Below, one piece after another: positions 1-5,429 of a stretch of DNA of 5,517 nt. The translations under genes were made by a program, and so were the position numbers. Position 1 is the first letter of the stretch. Each line of letters starts with the position of its first letter. The DNA is from Desulfobulbaceae bacterium (GTDB lineage: Bacteria; Desulfobacterota; Desulfobulbia; Desulfobulbales; DAOVSZ01): the NCBI GenBank assembly GCA_030627725.1, contig DAOVSZ010000209.1, forward strand, positions 1-5,517, in the 5' to 3' direction. Below the pieces are notes generated by a model. It saw nothing but the letters and a program-made list of their open reading frames with translations, was not told the DNA's origin and did no database searches.

Positions 1-138
1 AACCAACCACGGACACACAAACTACGTATTGTCATGGACTTCCACCATCAAAAACCTACAGAAACTGCTTTGCGCCAGTGCTTTCAGAAGGCCACACTCG
101 CCCGCGGCACACATGCCGACAACGTGAAAAGTGCTTAG
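1..138 (+). CDS. Possible 3' end of an unrecognised plus-strand gene
   Basis: Reading from base 1, the first plus frame is open for 45 codons from the window edge to a TAG at 136-138, so it could be the C-terminus of a gene that starts to the left. The peptide has a mixed, protein-like composition with several basic residues (for example KLRIVMDFHHQKP near its start and ARGTHADNVKSA at its end). I do not recognise a family. A 45-codon open stretch can occur by chance, and no terminator follows it. If real, it converges on tatC with about 79 bases between the two stop codons. It could instead be noncoding DNA. Confidence 0.25.
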   Translation, partial: NQPRTHKLRIVMDFHHQKPTETALRQCFQKATLARGTHADNVKSA

Positions 139-154
139 GCATCATTGGTACAAT

Positions 155-181
155 TACCCATATACCACAGAGTACCCATAT
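155..181. repeat. 9-base direct repeat, TACCCATAT, 18 bases apart
   Basis: TACCCATAT occurs at 155-163 and again at 173-181, with 9 bases between the copies. On the minus strand the copies read ATATGGGTA and lie at and just downstream of the -10 box of the promoter-like sequence at 180-209. A small perfect hairpin (GGTA, CAAT loop, TACC; 147-158) overlaps the left copy. Direct repeats over a start site can be operators, but nothing identifies a regulator. Confidence 0.4.
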
Positions 182-209
182 TGTAAGTGAAACAAAAAAA
201 GGAAGTCAA
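180..209 (-). promoter_or_regulatory. Sigma70-like promoter candidate reading left, downstream of tatC
   Basis: On the minus strand TTGACT (209-204) is followed after 18 bases by TACAAT (185-180); each box matches the sigma70 consensus at five of six positions. The start point would fall near 173, transcribing out of the left edge. It begins just after the tatC stop codon, so it could drive another minus-strand gene or a small RNA, or an antisense transcript if the plus-strand gene ending at 138 is real. The spacer contains a run of seven T, so part of the match may reflect base composition. Confidence 0.35.
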
Positions 210-217
210 GCCTTAAA

Positions 218-916
218 TTAAATTCTGAGGACTTTCAAAAGGAGGATCCCCATTTCATAGAGCATATAGAGGGGCACTCCCATCAGAAGCATATTGACGA
301 TATCAGGGGTAGGTGTCAGAAGAGCGGCAACAATGCTCATGATCAGGACGGCATACCGGCGGTTTTTTTCAAAAAAGGAGCGGGGAGTCATACCGGTTTT
401 CGCGCCAAATACCATAAAAATCGGCAGCTCGAAAATAACCCCGAAGGCCAGGATGAACACGGTTACAAAGGTCACAAATTTCCCGATCGCAATGACCGGC
501 TTTAACTGTTCCGATTCAAAGCCAAGGAGAAAATCAACGCCAAAAGGAAGCGTAATGAAATAACAGAACAAGGCGCCGCTGTAGAAGAGAAAACTGGTGG
601 AGAGAACGAAAAACACCAGTGATTGAGTAGAAAGCCCGAACGGTTTTGCAAGGGCCCGCCAAAAACAATACATGATGAGCGGCATGAAGGAAAAAAGGGT
701 GACAAAAAAGGCGAGTTTCAAATGTGACAAAAACGGCTCGGTGACGGAAAAGAACGAGAGTTTCTGGTCAAGATGCTGCTGCAGCTCTAAAAATATCTCC
801 GAGGTAAGAAAATAAAACCCGACCGTGCCGCACACGATCGTGATCGCAAGCAAAAGAATTGATTTCCTCAGCTCGGAAACAGATTGTATGATATGTTGAT
901 AAACACCCTCTGCCAT
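218..916 (-). CDS. tatC: Twin-arginine translocase subunit TatC (atypical)
   Basis: TatC is the inner-membrane receptor for twin-arginine signal peptides and, with TatA and TatB, exports folded proteins. This 232-residue protein is a little shorter than E. coli TatC (258) because it lacks the hydrophilic tail and has a shorter first periplasmic loop. Six hydrophobic segments are visible, at about 20-38, 67-90, 100-124, 147-171, 188-201 and 207-230. Family landmarks are SELRKS (14-19, matching E15 and R17 of E. coli), TEPF (59-62), FELP (162-165, matching E170), LTPTPD (200-205) and P215 with LYEMGI (219-224). Oddities: the loop after W86 reads ALAKPFGLSTQS, so the positions of E. coli F94 and E103 appear to be A and T, and the P48 position looks like H48. 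The ATG directly follows the HD gene stop codon, so translation is probably coupled. No tatA or tatB is in the window. Family assignment is secure; behaviour of the altered loop is inference. Confidence 0.94.
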   Translation of the reverse strand: MAEGVYQHIIQSVSELRKSILLLAITIVCGTVGFYFLTSEIFLELQQHLDQKLSFFSVTEPFLSHLKLAFFVTLFSFMPLIMYCFWRALAKPFGLSTQSLVFFVLSTSFLFYSGALFCYFITLPFGVDFLLGFESEQLKPVIAIGKFVTFVTVFILAFGVIFELPIFMVFGAKTGMTPRSFFEKNRRYAVLIMSIVAALLTPTPDIVNMLLMGVPLYMLYEMGILLLKVLRI

Positions 917-1666
917 TTATCCCCTGTCCCTGACCCCTAGCCCCTGGCCTCTGCCCCCTGACATCCATTCCCCCCCAACTTCCAGATGCAGACGGTCAAA
1001 AAACAGCTCCATAAATCCGTGGCGTTCAAGGGCCAGGTCTTTTCCAACCGGTGTCAGCATCCGGTCCTTAATTCTGCACATCTTCACCTTGAATTCCCGA
1101 TATGCCGTGTCTTCGGTAGTGTACGACCTGGTCCCTTTGATCTCACCGTTATGATTGTGCAGCCTGGCGCCGATCTGGCCGGCAAATAAAAAGGCCCTGC
1201 CAATACCGGTTGCGCCGATGGAATCGAGTTTGTCGGCATCAAAAAGGACCCTGGCCTCAAGCGATTGAGGCGCCATCTCTCCTCGGTAGCGATGGGTGGC
1301 AATGCAGTGAACAATCGCTTCAACATCATCGGATGAAAAATCGAGTCGTAAGAGGATCGGTCGGGAAAGTTCGGCCCCTTTTGCGGCATGGCAGATTCCG
1401 CCTTTTTCTTTTGTTTCATATTTTCTGCCGATATCATGCAGAATTGCGGCCGCGCTTACGATTGCAAGATCGGCCTGCATTACATGACCGATGTAGAGCG
1501 CTGTCTTATGGACCCGTCTGGAATGATCAAGACCGTGACATCCGCCCTCGATGTCATAATATCCCGAGGCAATATCGAGAAGCTGCGTTGTCAAATCCTT
1601 GCCCAGAGGGAATTCCGATGGAATATTCTGATTAATGTAAGATTGAAAAGGGATTGGAGAGTTCAT
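917..1666 (-). CDS. HD-domain phosphohydrolase, YedJ/YpgQ-like
   Basis: This 249-residue soluble protein matches the HD superfamily of metal-dependent phosphohydrolases, closest in layout to E. coli YedJ and B. subtilis YpgQ. The metal-binding set is visible: H48 in GLDHSRRVH (45-53), H77-D78 in AILHDIGRK (74-82) and D145 in FDADKLDSIGATGIGRAF (142-159), with further conserved-type histidines at H93 and H125. YpgQ has been reported to hydrolyse nucleoside triphosphates; the substrate here is unknown. The core seems to end near residue 235. The last 14 or so residues (GGRGQGLGVRDRG) are encoded by a 7-base repeat array and look like an acquired tail. The ATG at 1666 is preceded by GGAAG at 1680-1676 with a 9-base gap, which supports this start. 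It lies 102 bases after the YkgJ-like gene and abuts tatC, so it is probably part of the secDF transcript. A link to export is not shown by the sequence. Confidence 0.9.
   Translation of the reverse strand: MNSPIPFQSYINQNIPSEFPLGKDLTTQLLDIASGYYDIEGGCHGLDHSRRVHKTALYIGHVMQADLAIVSAAAILHDIGRKYETKEKGGICHAAKGAELSRPILLRLDFSSDDVEAIVHCIATHRYRGEMAPQSLEARVLFDADKLDSIGATGIGRAFLFAGQIGARLHNHNGEIKGTRSYTTEDTAYREFKVKMCRIKDRMLTPVGKDLALERHGFMELFFDRLHLEVGGEWMSGGRGQGLGVRDRG
919..960 (-). repeat. Array of six 7-base minirepeats encoding the HD protein tail
   Basis: On the minus strand, 42 bases split into six 7-base units with consensus CAGGGGC: CAGGGGG (960-954), CAGAGGC (953-947), CAGGGGC (946-940), TAGGGGT (939-933), CAGGGAC (932-926) and AGGGGAT (925-919). 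The array is the 3' end of the HD gene and encodes the glycine/arginine-rich end GRGQGLGVRDRG. It runs through the first base of the TAA stop codon, right up to the tatC start. It belongs to the same family as the array at 2555-2610 but lies in the opposite orientation. Confidence 0.85.
920..925 (-). promoter_or_regulatory. Likely tatC ribosome binding site supplied by the minirepeat
   Basis: On the minus strand AGGGGA at 925-920 is the only purine-rich stretch close to the tatC ATG (916-914), with three or four bases between. It is the last unit of the 7-base array. The spacing is short for a Shine-Dalgarno site, and coupling to the upstream stop codon may matter more. Confidence 0.4.
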
Positions 1667-1683
1667 GGGATAATACTTCCGGG

Positions 1684-1701
1684 TTCAAGCCGTTCAAGTC
1701 G
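1684..1701 (+). repeat. Two 9-base repeat units upstream of the HD gene
   Basis: TTCAAGCCG (1684-1692) and TTCAAGTCG (1693-1701) are adjacent 9-base units, followed by a decayed TTTCGTGAG. They resemble the 9-base units at 1781-1816 but lie in the opposite orientation, so the two sets can partly pair in RNA. They end just upstream of the HD gene ribosome binding site. Confidence 0.6.
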
Positions 1702-1749
1702 TTTCGTGAGACTTGCGTTTCTGGAACAGAAATGCATAGCCGAACAATC

Positions 1750-1776
1750 CCGCTGGAAGCGGAGGGCTTTATGCCC
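1750..1776 (-). other. Two tandem small hairpins at the 3' end of the YkgJ-like gene
   Basis: On the minus strand GGGC-ATAAA-GCCC (1776-1764) places the TAA stop codon in its loop. One base later CCGCT-TCC-AGCGG (1762-1750) follows. Both stems are perfect (4 and 5 bp). No T-run follows, so this is not a standard intrinsic terminator. It could pause polymerase, protect the RNA end or mark a processing site between the two genes. Confidence 0.4.
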
Positions 1777-2548
1777 GTGATTGAATTGATTGAATCGTTT
1801 GAACTGTTTGAACTGTTTTATTGAAAATCTCATGCTGCAGCCAGCGGACCGCGTAGCACAGAAGAGACTCGTCGTCGGTCTTCATCTTTTCCTGTTCTTC
1901 CGCCGTCATTGGGACTGGTGAGTTATATTCCTCAGTTAGAATCGTCTCCCGGAACCGGTCCAGATCGTAGAGGGCCAGGAGAAACACAGCGGCCTGGTCT
2001 TTGTTCAACTTCTCCCCGCTCTTGAACCTTTCATGCTGCAGGACAGGCATCATCTCATCGTTGGACCTGTTATATGCCGCAAGATCCTGGTCTTCTATCC
2101 ATTCGGGGACGGTGAATTTACGGTTTCCATTAAAACCATTGCAGTGCGGTTCCGTAATAACCACATGAAGGTCCTGCTGCTTCCCTGAATCATCCTGATA
2201 GGCAGCCCTTCCCAGAGGATAGATCCGGCAGGCGCCCGGTCGGTCTTTATAGATACGGCATCCTTCAGGTGTGACAAAAGGGCAGCTCGCCCGGCCGTCA
2301 TCGATCATGGTGAGGTAGACATGGGGAAAGAAATCATCTTCTCCTTGCTCAACAATCGCATACTTGTCCATGAACTCGCCGGAGCTTAAGCCCAAACCTT
2401 TTCGGAGACGCAGAACATCGTAAGGAGACAAAGCAAGATCAAGCTCTCTGCAGCATTCGGTAAAGCATGATACAGCAGGATTACAGCTGAACTGAAAAGC
2501 CTCGCCTGACGCAAGTTTGCGAACATTATCGGGTAAATTAAGATTCAT
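1769..2548 (-). CDS. YkgJ-family cysteine-cluster protein, predicted metal binding
   Basis: This 259-residue soluble protein fits the YkgJ/UPF0153 family, annotated as zinc- or iron-chelating on the basis of conserved cysteines; no reaction is established. The N-terminal cluster is C22, C28, C32 and C33 (FSCNPAVSCFTECC). A second set follows with C89 (SCPF), C97 (GCRIYKDRPGACRIYP) and C107, then C136 (EPHCNGF). The GCRIY...RPxACRIYPLG pattern is the family signature. Residues 145-240 are charged and less conserved-looking. The last 15 residues (VQTVQTIQSIQSRA) are encoded by a 9-base repeat. The ATG at 2548 lies just before the N-terminal domain, but its ribosome binding site is poor: only GGAA about 10 bases upstream, because a minirepeat array occupies the spacer. 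It sits 70 bases after secDF and 102 before the HD gene. A role in maturing or sensing a metal protein is possible but not shown. Confidence 0.88.
   Translation of the reverse strand: MNLNLPDNVRKLASGEAFQFSCNPAVSCFTECCRELDLALSPYDVLRLRKGLGLSSGEFMDKYAIVEQGEDDFFPHVYLTMIDDGRASCPFVTPEGCRIYKDRPGACRIYPLGRAAYQDDSGKQQDLHVVITEPHCNGFNGNRKFTVPEWIEDQDLAAYNRSNDEMMPVLQHERFKSGEKLNKDQAAVFLLALYDLDRFRETILTEEYNSPVPMTAEEQEKMKTDDESLLCYAVRWLQHEIFNKTVQTVQTIQSIQSRA
1781..1816 (-). repeat. Four 9-base repeats encoding the tail of the YkgJ-like protein
   Basis: On the minus strand the units are ACAGTTCAA (1816-1808), ACAGTTCAA (1807-1799), ACGATTCAA (1798-1790) and TCAATTCAA (1789-1781). They are in phase with the codons and read TVQ, TVQ, TIQ, SIQ, followed by SRA and the stop. 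The first two units are identical, suggesting recent duplication or slippage. Confidence 0.85.
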
Positions 2549-2554
2549 GTTTGT

Positions 2555-2610
2555 CAGGTTCCAGGGTTCGGGGTTCAGATGCCAGGGGTCAGGGTTCAGG
2601 GGTCAGGGCT
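2555..2610 (+). repeat. Array of eight 7-base minirepeats between secDF and the YkgJ-like gene
   Basis: On the plus strand 56 bases divide exactly into eight 7-base units: CAGGTTC, CAGGGTT, CGGGGTT, CAGATGC, CAGGGGT, CAGGGTT, CAGGGGT and CAGGGCT. The consensus is CAGGGGT or CAGGGTT. The array fills almost the whole 70-base gap, so the transcript here reads in C-rich units without an obvious ribosome binding site. It has the same core as the array at 919-960 in reverse orientation. Confidence 0.9.
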
Positions 2611-2613
2611 CAA

Positions 2614-2627
2614 ACGGTTTAAACCGT
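2614..2627. repeat. 14-bp perfect palindrome across the secDF stop codon
   Basis: ACGGTTTAAACCGT is a perfect palindrome, and the secDF TAA (2621-2619) lies at its centre. It can also be read as two diverged 9-base units (TCAAACGGT, TTAAACCGT at 2610-2627) like those at 1684-1701, so it may be a repeat remnant rather than a binding site. No T-run follows on the minus strand. Confidence 0.6.
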
Positions 2628-5225
2628 CGCCCCTCTGTCCTCTGTCTTCCGTTTTCTGTCCTCCGGCCGCCAGAGATACAGGACCGGGCTGGCAATAAAG
2701 ATTGATGAATATGTTCCCACAAGAACACCGGCAAGAAGGGCGAAGGAGAAATCGTGAATGACCGATCCGCCGAAAATAAAAAGAGAAAGAAGGACCATTG
2801 CGGAGGTCAGCGAGGTGACGATGGTCCGGCTCAAGACCTCGTTGATGCTCCTGTTGATGATCTCAATAAGATCCATCCCGGTCTGACCTGATTTCTTGAG
2901 ATGTTCCCGAATCCGGTCAAAGACGACAACCGAGTCGTTCAGTGAATATCCGGCCAGGGACAGGAGGGCGGTCACAATCAGCAGTGTAATCTCAATATTT
3001 AACAACCAGCATATCCCCAGCACCACAACAACATCATGGAAGGTGGCGATGGCAGCCGCGACCCCGAACCGGATGTCAAAGCGAATCGCAAGATAGATAA
3101 TGACCCCGCAGAGGGAAATTGCAATGGCCTGGATCGCCTTGTTCCGTAAGACCTCGCTCACTGAGGAGCCGATCTCGGACTGACTCTCGAGAGAAAAATT
3201 CTTATCGGCAAAATTCTCAGCCAGAATCGAGGTGACCCGTTCGCTCACACTGCCGACAACATCCTGTGATTTCTTCAACTTGACGATCAGCTGATGCTCG
3301 CTTACCACCTGCTGCAGTTCAACACCGGCCAGTTCATCAACAGAAAGCGCCTTACGGACATCTTCAAGCGAAAAGGCATCAGATGCCCTGTACTGCAGAA
3401 GGGTGCCGCCGGAGAAATCAACCCCGAGATTCGCCTGTCCGCGAAGGATCTGGACAAACGAGAACAGACCGATCAGCACCAGAACGGCGGAGATGCCAAA
3501 GGTGACATTCCTGATCTTCATGTAGTCAATATTCGGCTTCTTCAAAAACTGGAAGAAATGAAGAGGCTTCAACATCCGTTTTGCGTGCAGGGCGTCATAC
3601 ACCAGCCGTGTTCCGAAAAGGGTCGTAAAGAGGTTAAAGGTAACGCCTAACGAGAGGGTAACGGCAAACCCCTTGACAGGACCGGTGCCGAACAGGAAAA
3701 GCGCAAGCGCCGTAATAAGGGTGGTGACCTGTGAGTCGACAATGGTCCAGAACGCCTTCTCATACCCCCCCTCAACACCGGACTTGACTGATTTGCCGAC
3801 GGCAAACTCCTCACGCATCCGCTCAAAGATAAGAACATTTGAATCCACCGCCATCCCGATTGAGAGGATAATACCGGCAATACCGGGCAGGGTAAGGGTC
3901 GCCTGCATCATGGCAAGGGCGGTAAAAAGAAAGAGGACGTTCAGGACAAGGGCAAAATTGGCAATAAGGCCGGACAACCTGTAGTAGACGATCATAAAAA
4001 GGACGACAAGAAAGGTCCCCAAAAGGCCGGACATCAACCCCTTGTTGATCGAGTCGTGGCCTAACGATGCGCCGACGGTCATGTTCTGGACGATGTCAAC
4101 AGGGGCAGGCAGGGCGCCGACACGAAGGATAATGGCCAGATCGGTCGCGCTCTCAAAGGTGAAACTACCGGAGATCTGCGCCTTTCCGCCCAGGATCTTC
4201 TCTCGGATAACCGGCGCTGACTTGACAACCTCATCCAGGATAATGGCAAACCGTTTATTGACGTTGTCCGTGGTGACCTGAGCAAAGATCTTCGACCCGC
4301 GTCCGGTAAAGTCCATCCCGACGTAGGGTTCATTAAACGAACCGCCCACCCGCACCTGCGCGTCCTTGATCATGTCGCCGGTCATGATCACCTGGTCGTT
4401 GATCAAGAGAGGGATTTTCACTTCCCGGCCGGTCTTCGTATCGACATCCACCTCAAAATAGACAGACGTATTCGGCGGCAGATGGTTGCCGATCGCCCGG
4501 TTCAATTTCTTGATCCCATCGCCATGGGACCATTGCCCGGACTCCTCCGCCTTTCTGATAAGGCCCGGGATATCGGCCACACCAGTTTCGGCAAGCAATT
4601 TGAATTCAAGCTGAGCGGTCTGGCCGATCAGATTCAGGGCCCGGGCAGGGTCATCGACGCCCGGCAGCTGGACCACGATCTCATCTTTGCCCTGCCGGAT
4701 GATAACCGGCTCTGCAACACCGAACTGATCTATCCGGTTCCGGATAATCTCAAGCGCCTGGTTGACCGCATTTTTGTTGATCAACTCGACCCGTTCACTG
4801 TTCAATGAGAGTGTAATGCGCGGAAACGTCCCGGCATCCGCCTGAATTTCCTTATCCAGATCAGGAAAATCACCTTCAATGATCTCCCGGACCGTTTCAA
4901 CCGCGCCGGTGTTGGGAAGAGTAAATACAACCTTATGGGGATCGCCCGATTTGGTCCGGACCACGGAAATAGACTTGTCGGATAACGCCTCCTTCAGGTC
5001 TCCGGCGGAAAAGTCAAGGGCGTTTTCAATCGCCTTGTCAAGATCCACCTTCAGAACAAGATGCATCCCGCCCTGAAGATCAAGACCAAGCTGAAGGCCT
5101 GCAGGCGCAAGATATTTTTTCCACCAGTCCGGAACATTTGTCTTAAAAGACGGATAGAGGGCAATGCCCGAAAAAATTACCAGAAAAAGCAGTGAAAATA
5201 TCTTCCACTTCAAGGACTTGCTCAT
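2619..5225 (-). CDS. secDF: Fused Sec translocon accessory protein SecDF
   Basis: SecDF works with SecYEG and SecA at the inner membrane and uses proton flow to complete export of unfolded proteins. The 868 residues hold both halves. SecD: first membrane helix 8-26, GLDLQGGMHL (47-56), a periplasmic head to about 395 including GMDFTGRGSKIFA (303-315), then helices at about 396-545 with GMAVDSNVLIFERMREE (457-473). SecF: helix at about 570-590, GVDFSGGTLLQ (601-611), then helices at about 697-850 with GYSLNDSVVVFDRIRE (759-774). By comparison with Thermus SecDF, the proton-path residues D340, D637 and R671 correspond to D461, D764 and R800, all present. The join (about 545-570) has no stop or frameshift. 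The ATG at 5225 has AAGGAG at 5239-5234 with 8 bases between, and the sequence then starts MSKSLKWK before the first helix. The C-terminal tail after YLW (852) is repeat-encoded. Odd points: the usual VGP motif reads TVGASLG (383-389) and IGSSVSE (685-691). No yajC lies directly upstream. Confidence 0.97.
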   Translation of the reverse strand: MSKSLKWKIFSLLFLVIFSGIALYPSFKTNVPDWWKKYLAPAGLQLGLDLQGGMHLVLKVDLDKAIENALDFSAGDLKEALSDKSISVVRTKSGDPHKVVFTLPNTGAVETVREIIEGDFPDLDKEIQADAGTFPRITLSLNSERVELINKNAVNQALEIIRNRIDQFGVAEPVIIRQGKDEIVVQLPGVDDPARALNLIGQTAQLEFKLLAETGVADIPGLIRKAEESGQWSHGDGIKKLNRAIGNHLPPNTSVYFEVDVDTKTGREVKIPLLINDQVIMTGDMIKDAQVRVGGSFNEPYVGMDFTGRGSKIFAQVTTDNVNKRFAIILDEVVKSAPVIREKILGGKAQISGSFTFESATDLAIILRVGALPAPVDIVQNMTVGASLGHDSINKGLMSGLLGTFLVVLFMIVYYRLSGLIANFALVLNVLFLFTALAMMQATLTLPGIAGIILSIGMAVDSNVLIFERMREEFAVGKSVKSGVEGGYEKAFWTIVDSQVTTLITALALFLFGTGPVKGFAVTLSLGVTFNLFTTLFGTRLVYDALHAKRMLKPLHFFQFLKKPNIDYMKIRNVTFGISAVLVLIGLFSFVQILRGQANLGVDFSGGTLLQYRASDAFSLEDVRKALSVDELAGVELQQVVSEHQLIVKLKKSQDVVGSVSERVTSILAENFADKNFSLESQSEIGSSVSEVLRNKAIQAIAISLCGVIIYLAIRFDIRFGVAAAIATFHDVVVVLGICWLLNIEITLLIVTALLSLAGYSLNDSVVVFDRIREHLKKSGQTGMDLIEIINRSINEVLSRTIVTSLTSAMVLLSLFIFGGSVIHDFSFALLAGVLVGTYSSIFIASPVLYLWRPEDRKRKTEDRGATV
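2630..2664 (-). repeat. Five 7-base minirepeats encoding the SecDF tail
   Basis: On the minus strand the units are GGAGGAC (2664-2658), AGAAAAC (2657-2651), GGAAGAC (2650-2644), AGAGGAC (2643-2637) and AGAGGGG (2636-2630). They encode the hydrophilic end PEDRKRKTEDRG of SecDF. The period is the same as in the CAGGGGT arrays but the unit differs. Confidence 0.8.
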
Positions 5226-5233
5226 GAAAAAAG

Positions 5234-5239
5234 CTCCTT
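5234..5239 (-). promoter_or_regulatory. secDF ribosome binding site
   Basis: AAGGAG on the minus strand (5239-5234) lies 8 bases before the ATG at 5225. This is the strongest Shine-Dalgarno match of the four genes and fixes the secDF start. Confidence 0.85.
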
Positions 5240-5268
5240 ATCATTTTGATTGAAACCAATGCGGCGAG

Positions 5269-5296
5269 ATTATACTCTACAGGCGTCAGAAGTCAA
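5269..5296 (-). promoter_or_regulatory. Sigma70-like promoter of the secDF operon
   Basis: On the minus strand TTGACT (5296-5291) and a perfect TATAAT (5274-5269) are separated by 16 bases. Transcription would start near 5262, giving a leader of about 37 bases before the secDF ATG. The -35 box spans the junction of two minirepeat units (CAGAAGT and CAAACAG on the plus strand). No terminator separates this promoter from the four genes, so it probably serves all of them. Confidence 0.8.
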
Positions 5297-5339
5297 ACAG
5301 CAAAAAGGCAGAAGGCACAGAGGCAGAAGGCACAAAGGC
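5280..5339 (+). repeat. 7/8-base minirepeat array over the secDF promoter
   Basis: On the plus strand the units are CAGGCGT, CAGAAGT, CAAACAG, CAAAAAGG, CAGAAGG, CACAGAGG, CAGAAGG and CACAAAGG. The right part alternates 7- and 8-base units with consensus CAGAAGG / CACAAAGG. Bases 5321-5339 are a perfect inverted match to 5430-5448. The left units are more diverged and contain the -35 box. Confidence 0.8.
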
Positions 5340-5429
5340 TTTAACAAAAGACTACAACCTCACGCGATCTTCAGACCTTAATAACTATTTTTAATTATGA
5401 TACGGCCAGTTTTTTTGTTTTTACGCTGT
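5340..5429. other. AT-rich core between two inverted minirepeat arrays
   Basis: This stretch is AT-rich (for example TTAATAACTATTTTTAATTATGA near its middle, with two T-runs at 5410-5422) and contains no reading frame, tRNA or recognisable RNA. It could hold upstream promoter elements for secDF or the tail of an upstream transcript. Together with the arrays on both sides it makes up most of the gene-free 5226-5517 stretch. Confidence 0.4.

Noticed and set aside
190..217. Intrinsic terminator for tatC (AAGG, loop, CCTT, then a T-run on the minus strand)
   Set aside because: The stem is only 4 bp with an 8-base loop, too weak to call; the same bases form the promoter-like -35 region.
1750..1776. 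Terminator between the YkgJ-like and HD genes
   Set aside because: Two hairpins are present but no T-run follows, so transcription probably continues.
1210..1780. Plus-strand reading frames opposite the HD gene and the YkgJ border
   Set aside because: They lie antisense to a gene with clear HD motifs, have no family resemblance and no convincing ribosome binding site.
2555..2610. CRISPR-like array
   Set aside because: Units are 7 bases with no spacers, far shorter than CRISPR repeats; no cas genes nearby.
5143..5244. Out-of-frame ATG upstream of secDF (5244-5242) opening 33 codons that overlap the secDF start
   Set aside because: It has no ribosome binding site of its own and no arrest-peptide-like sequence; the AAGGAG fits the secDF ATG.
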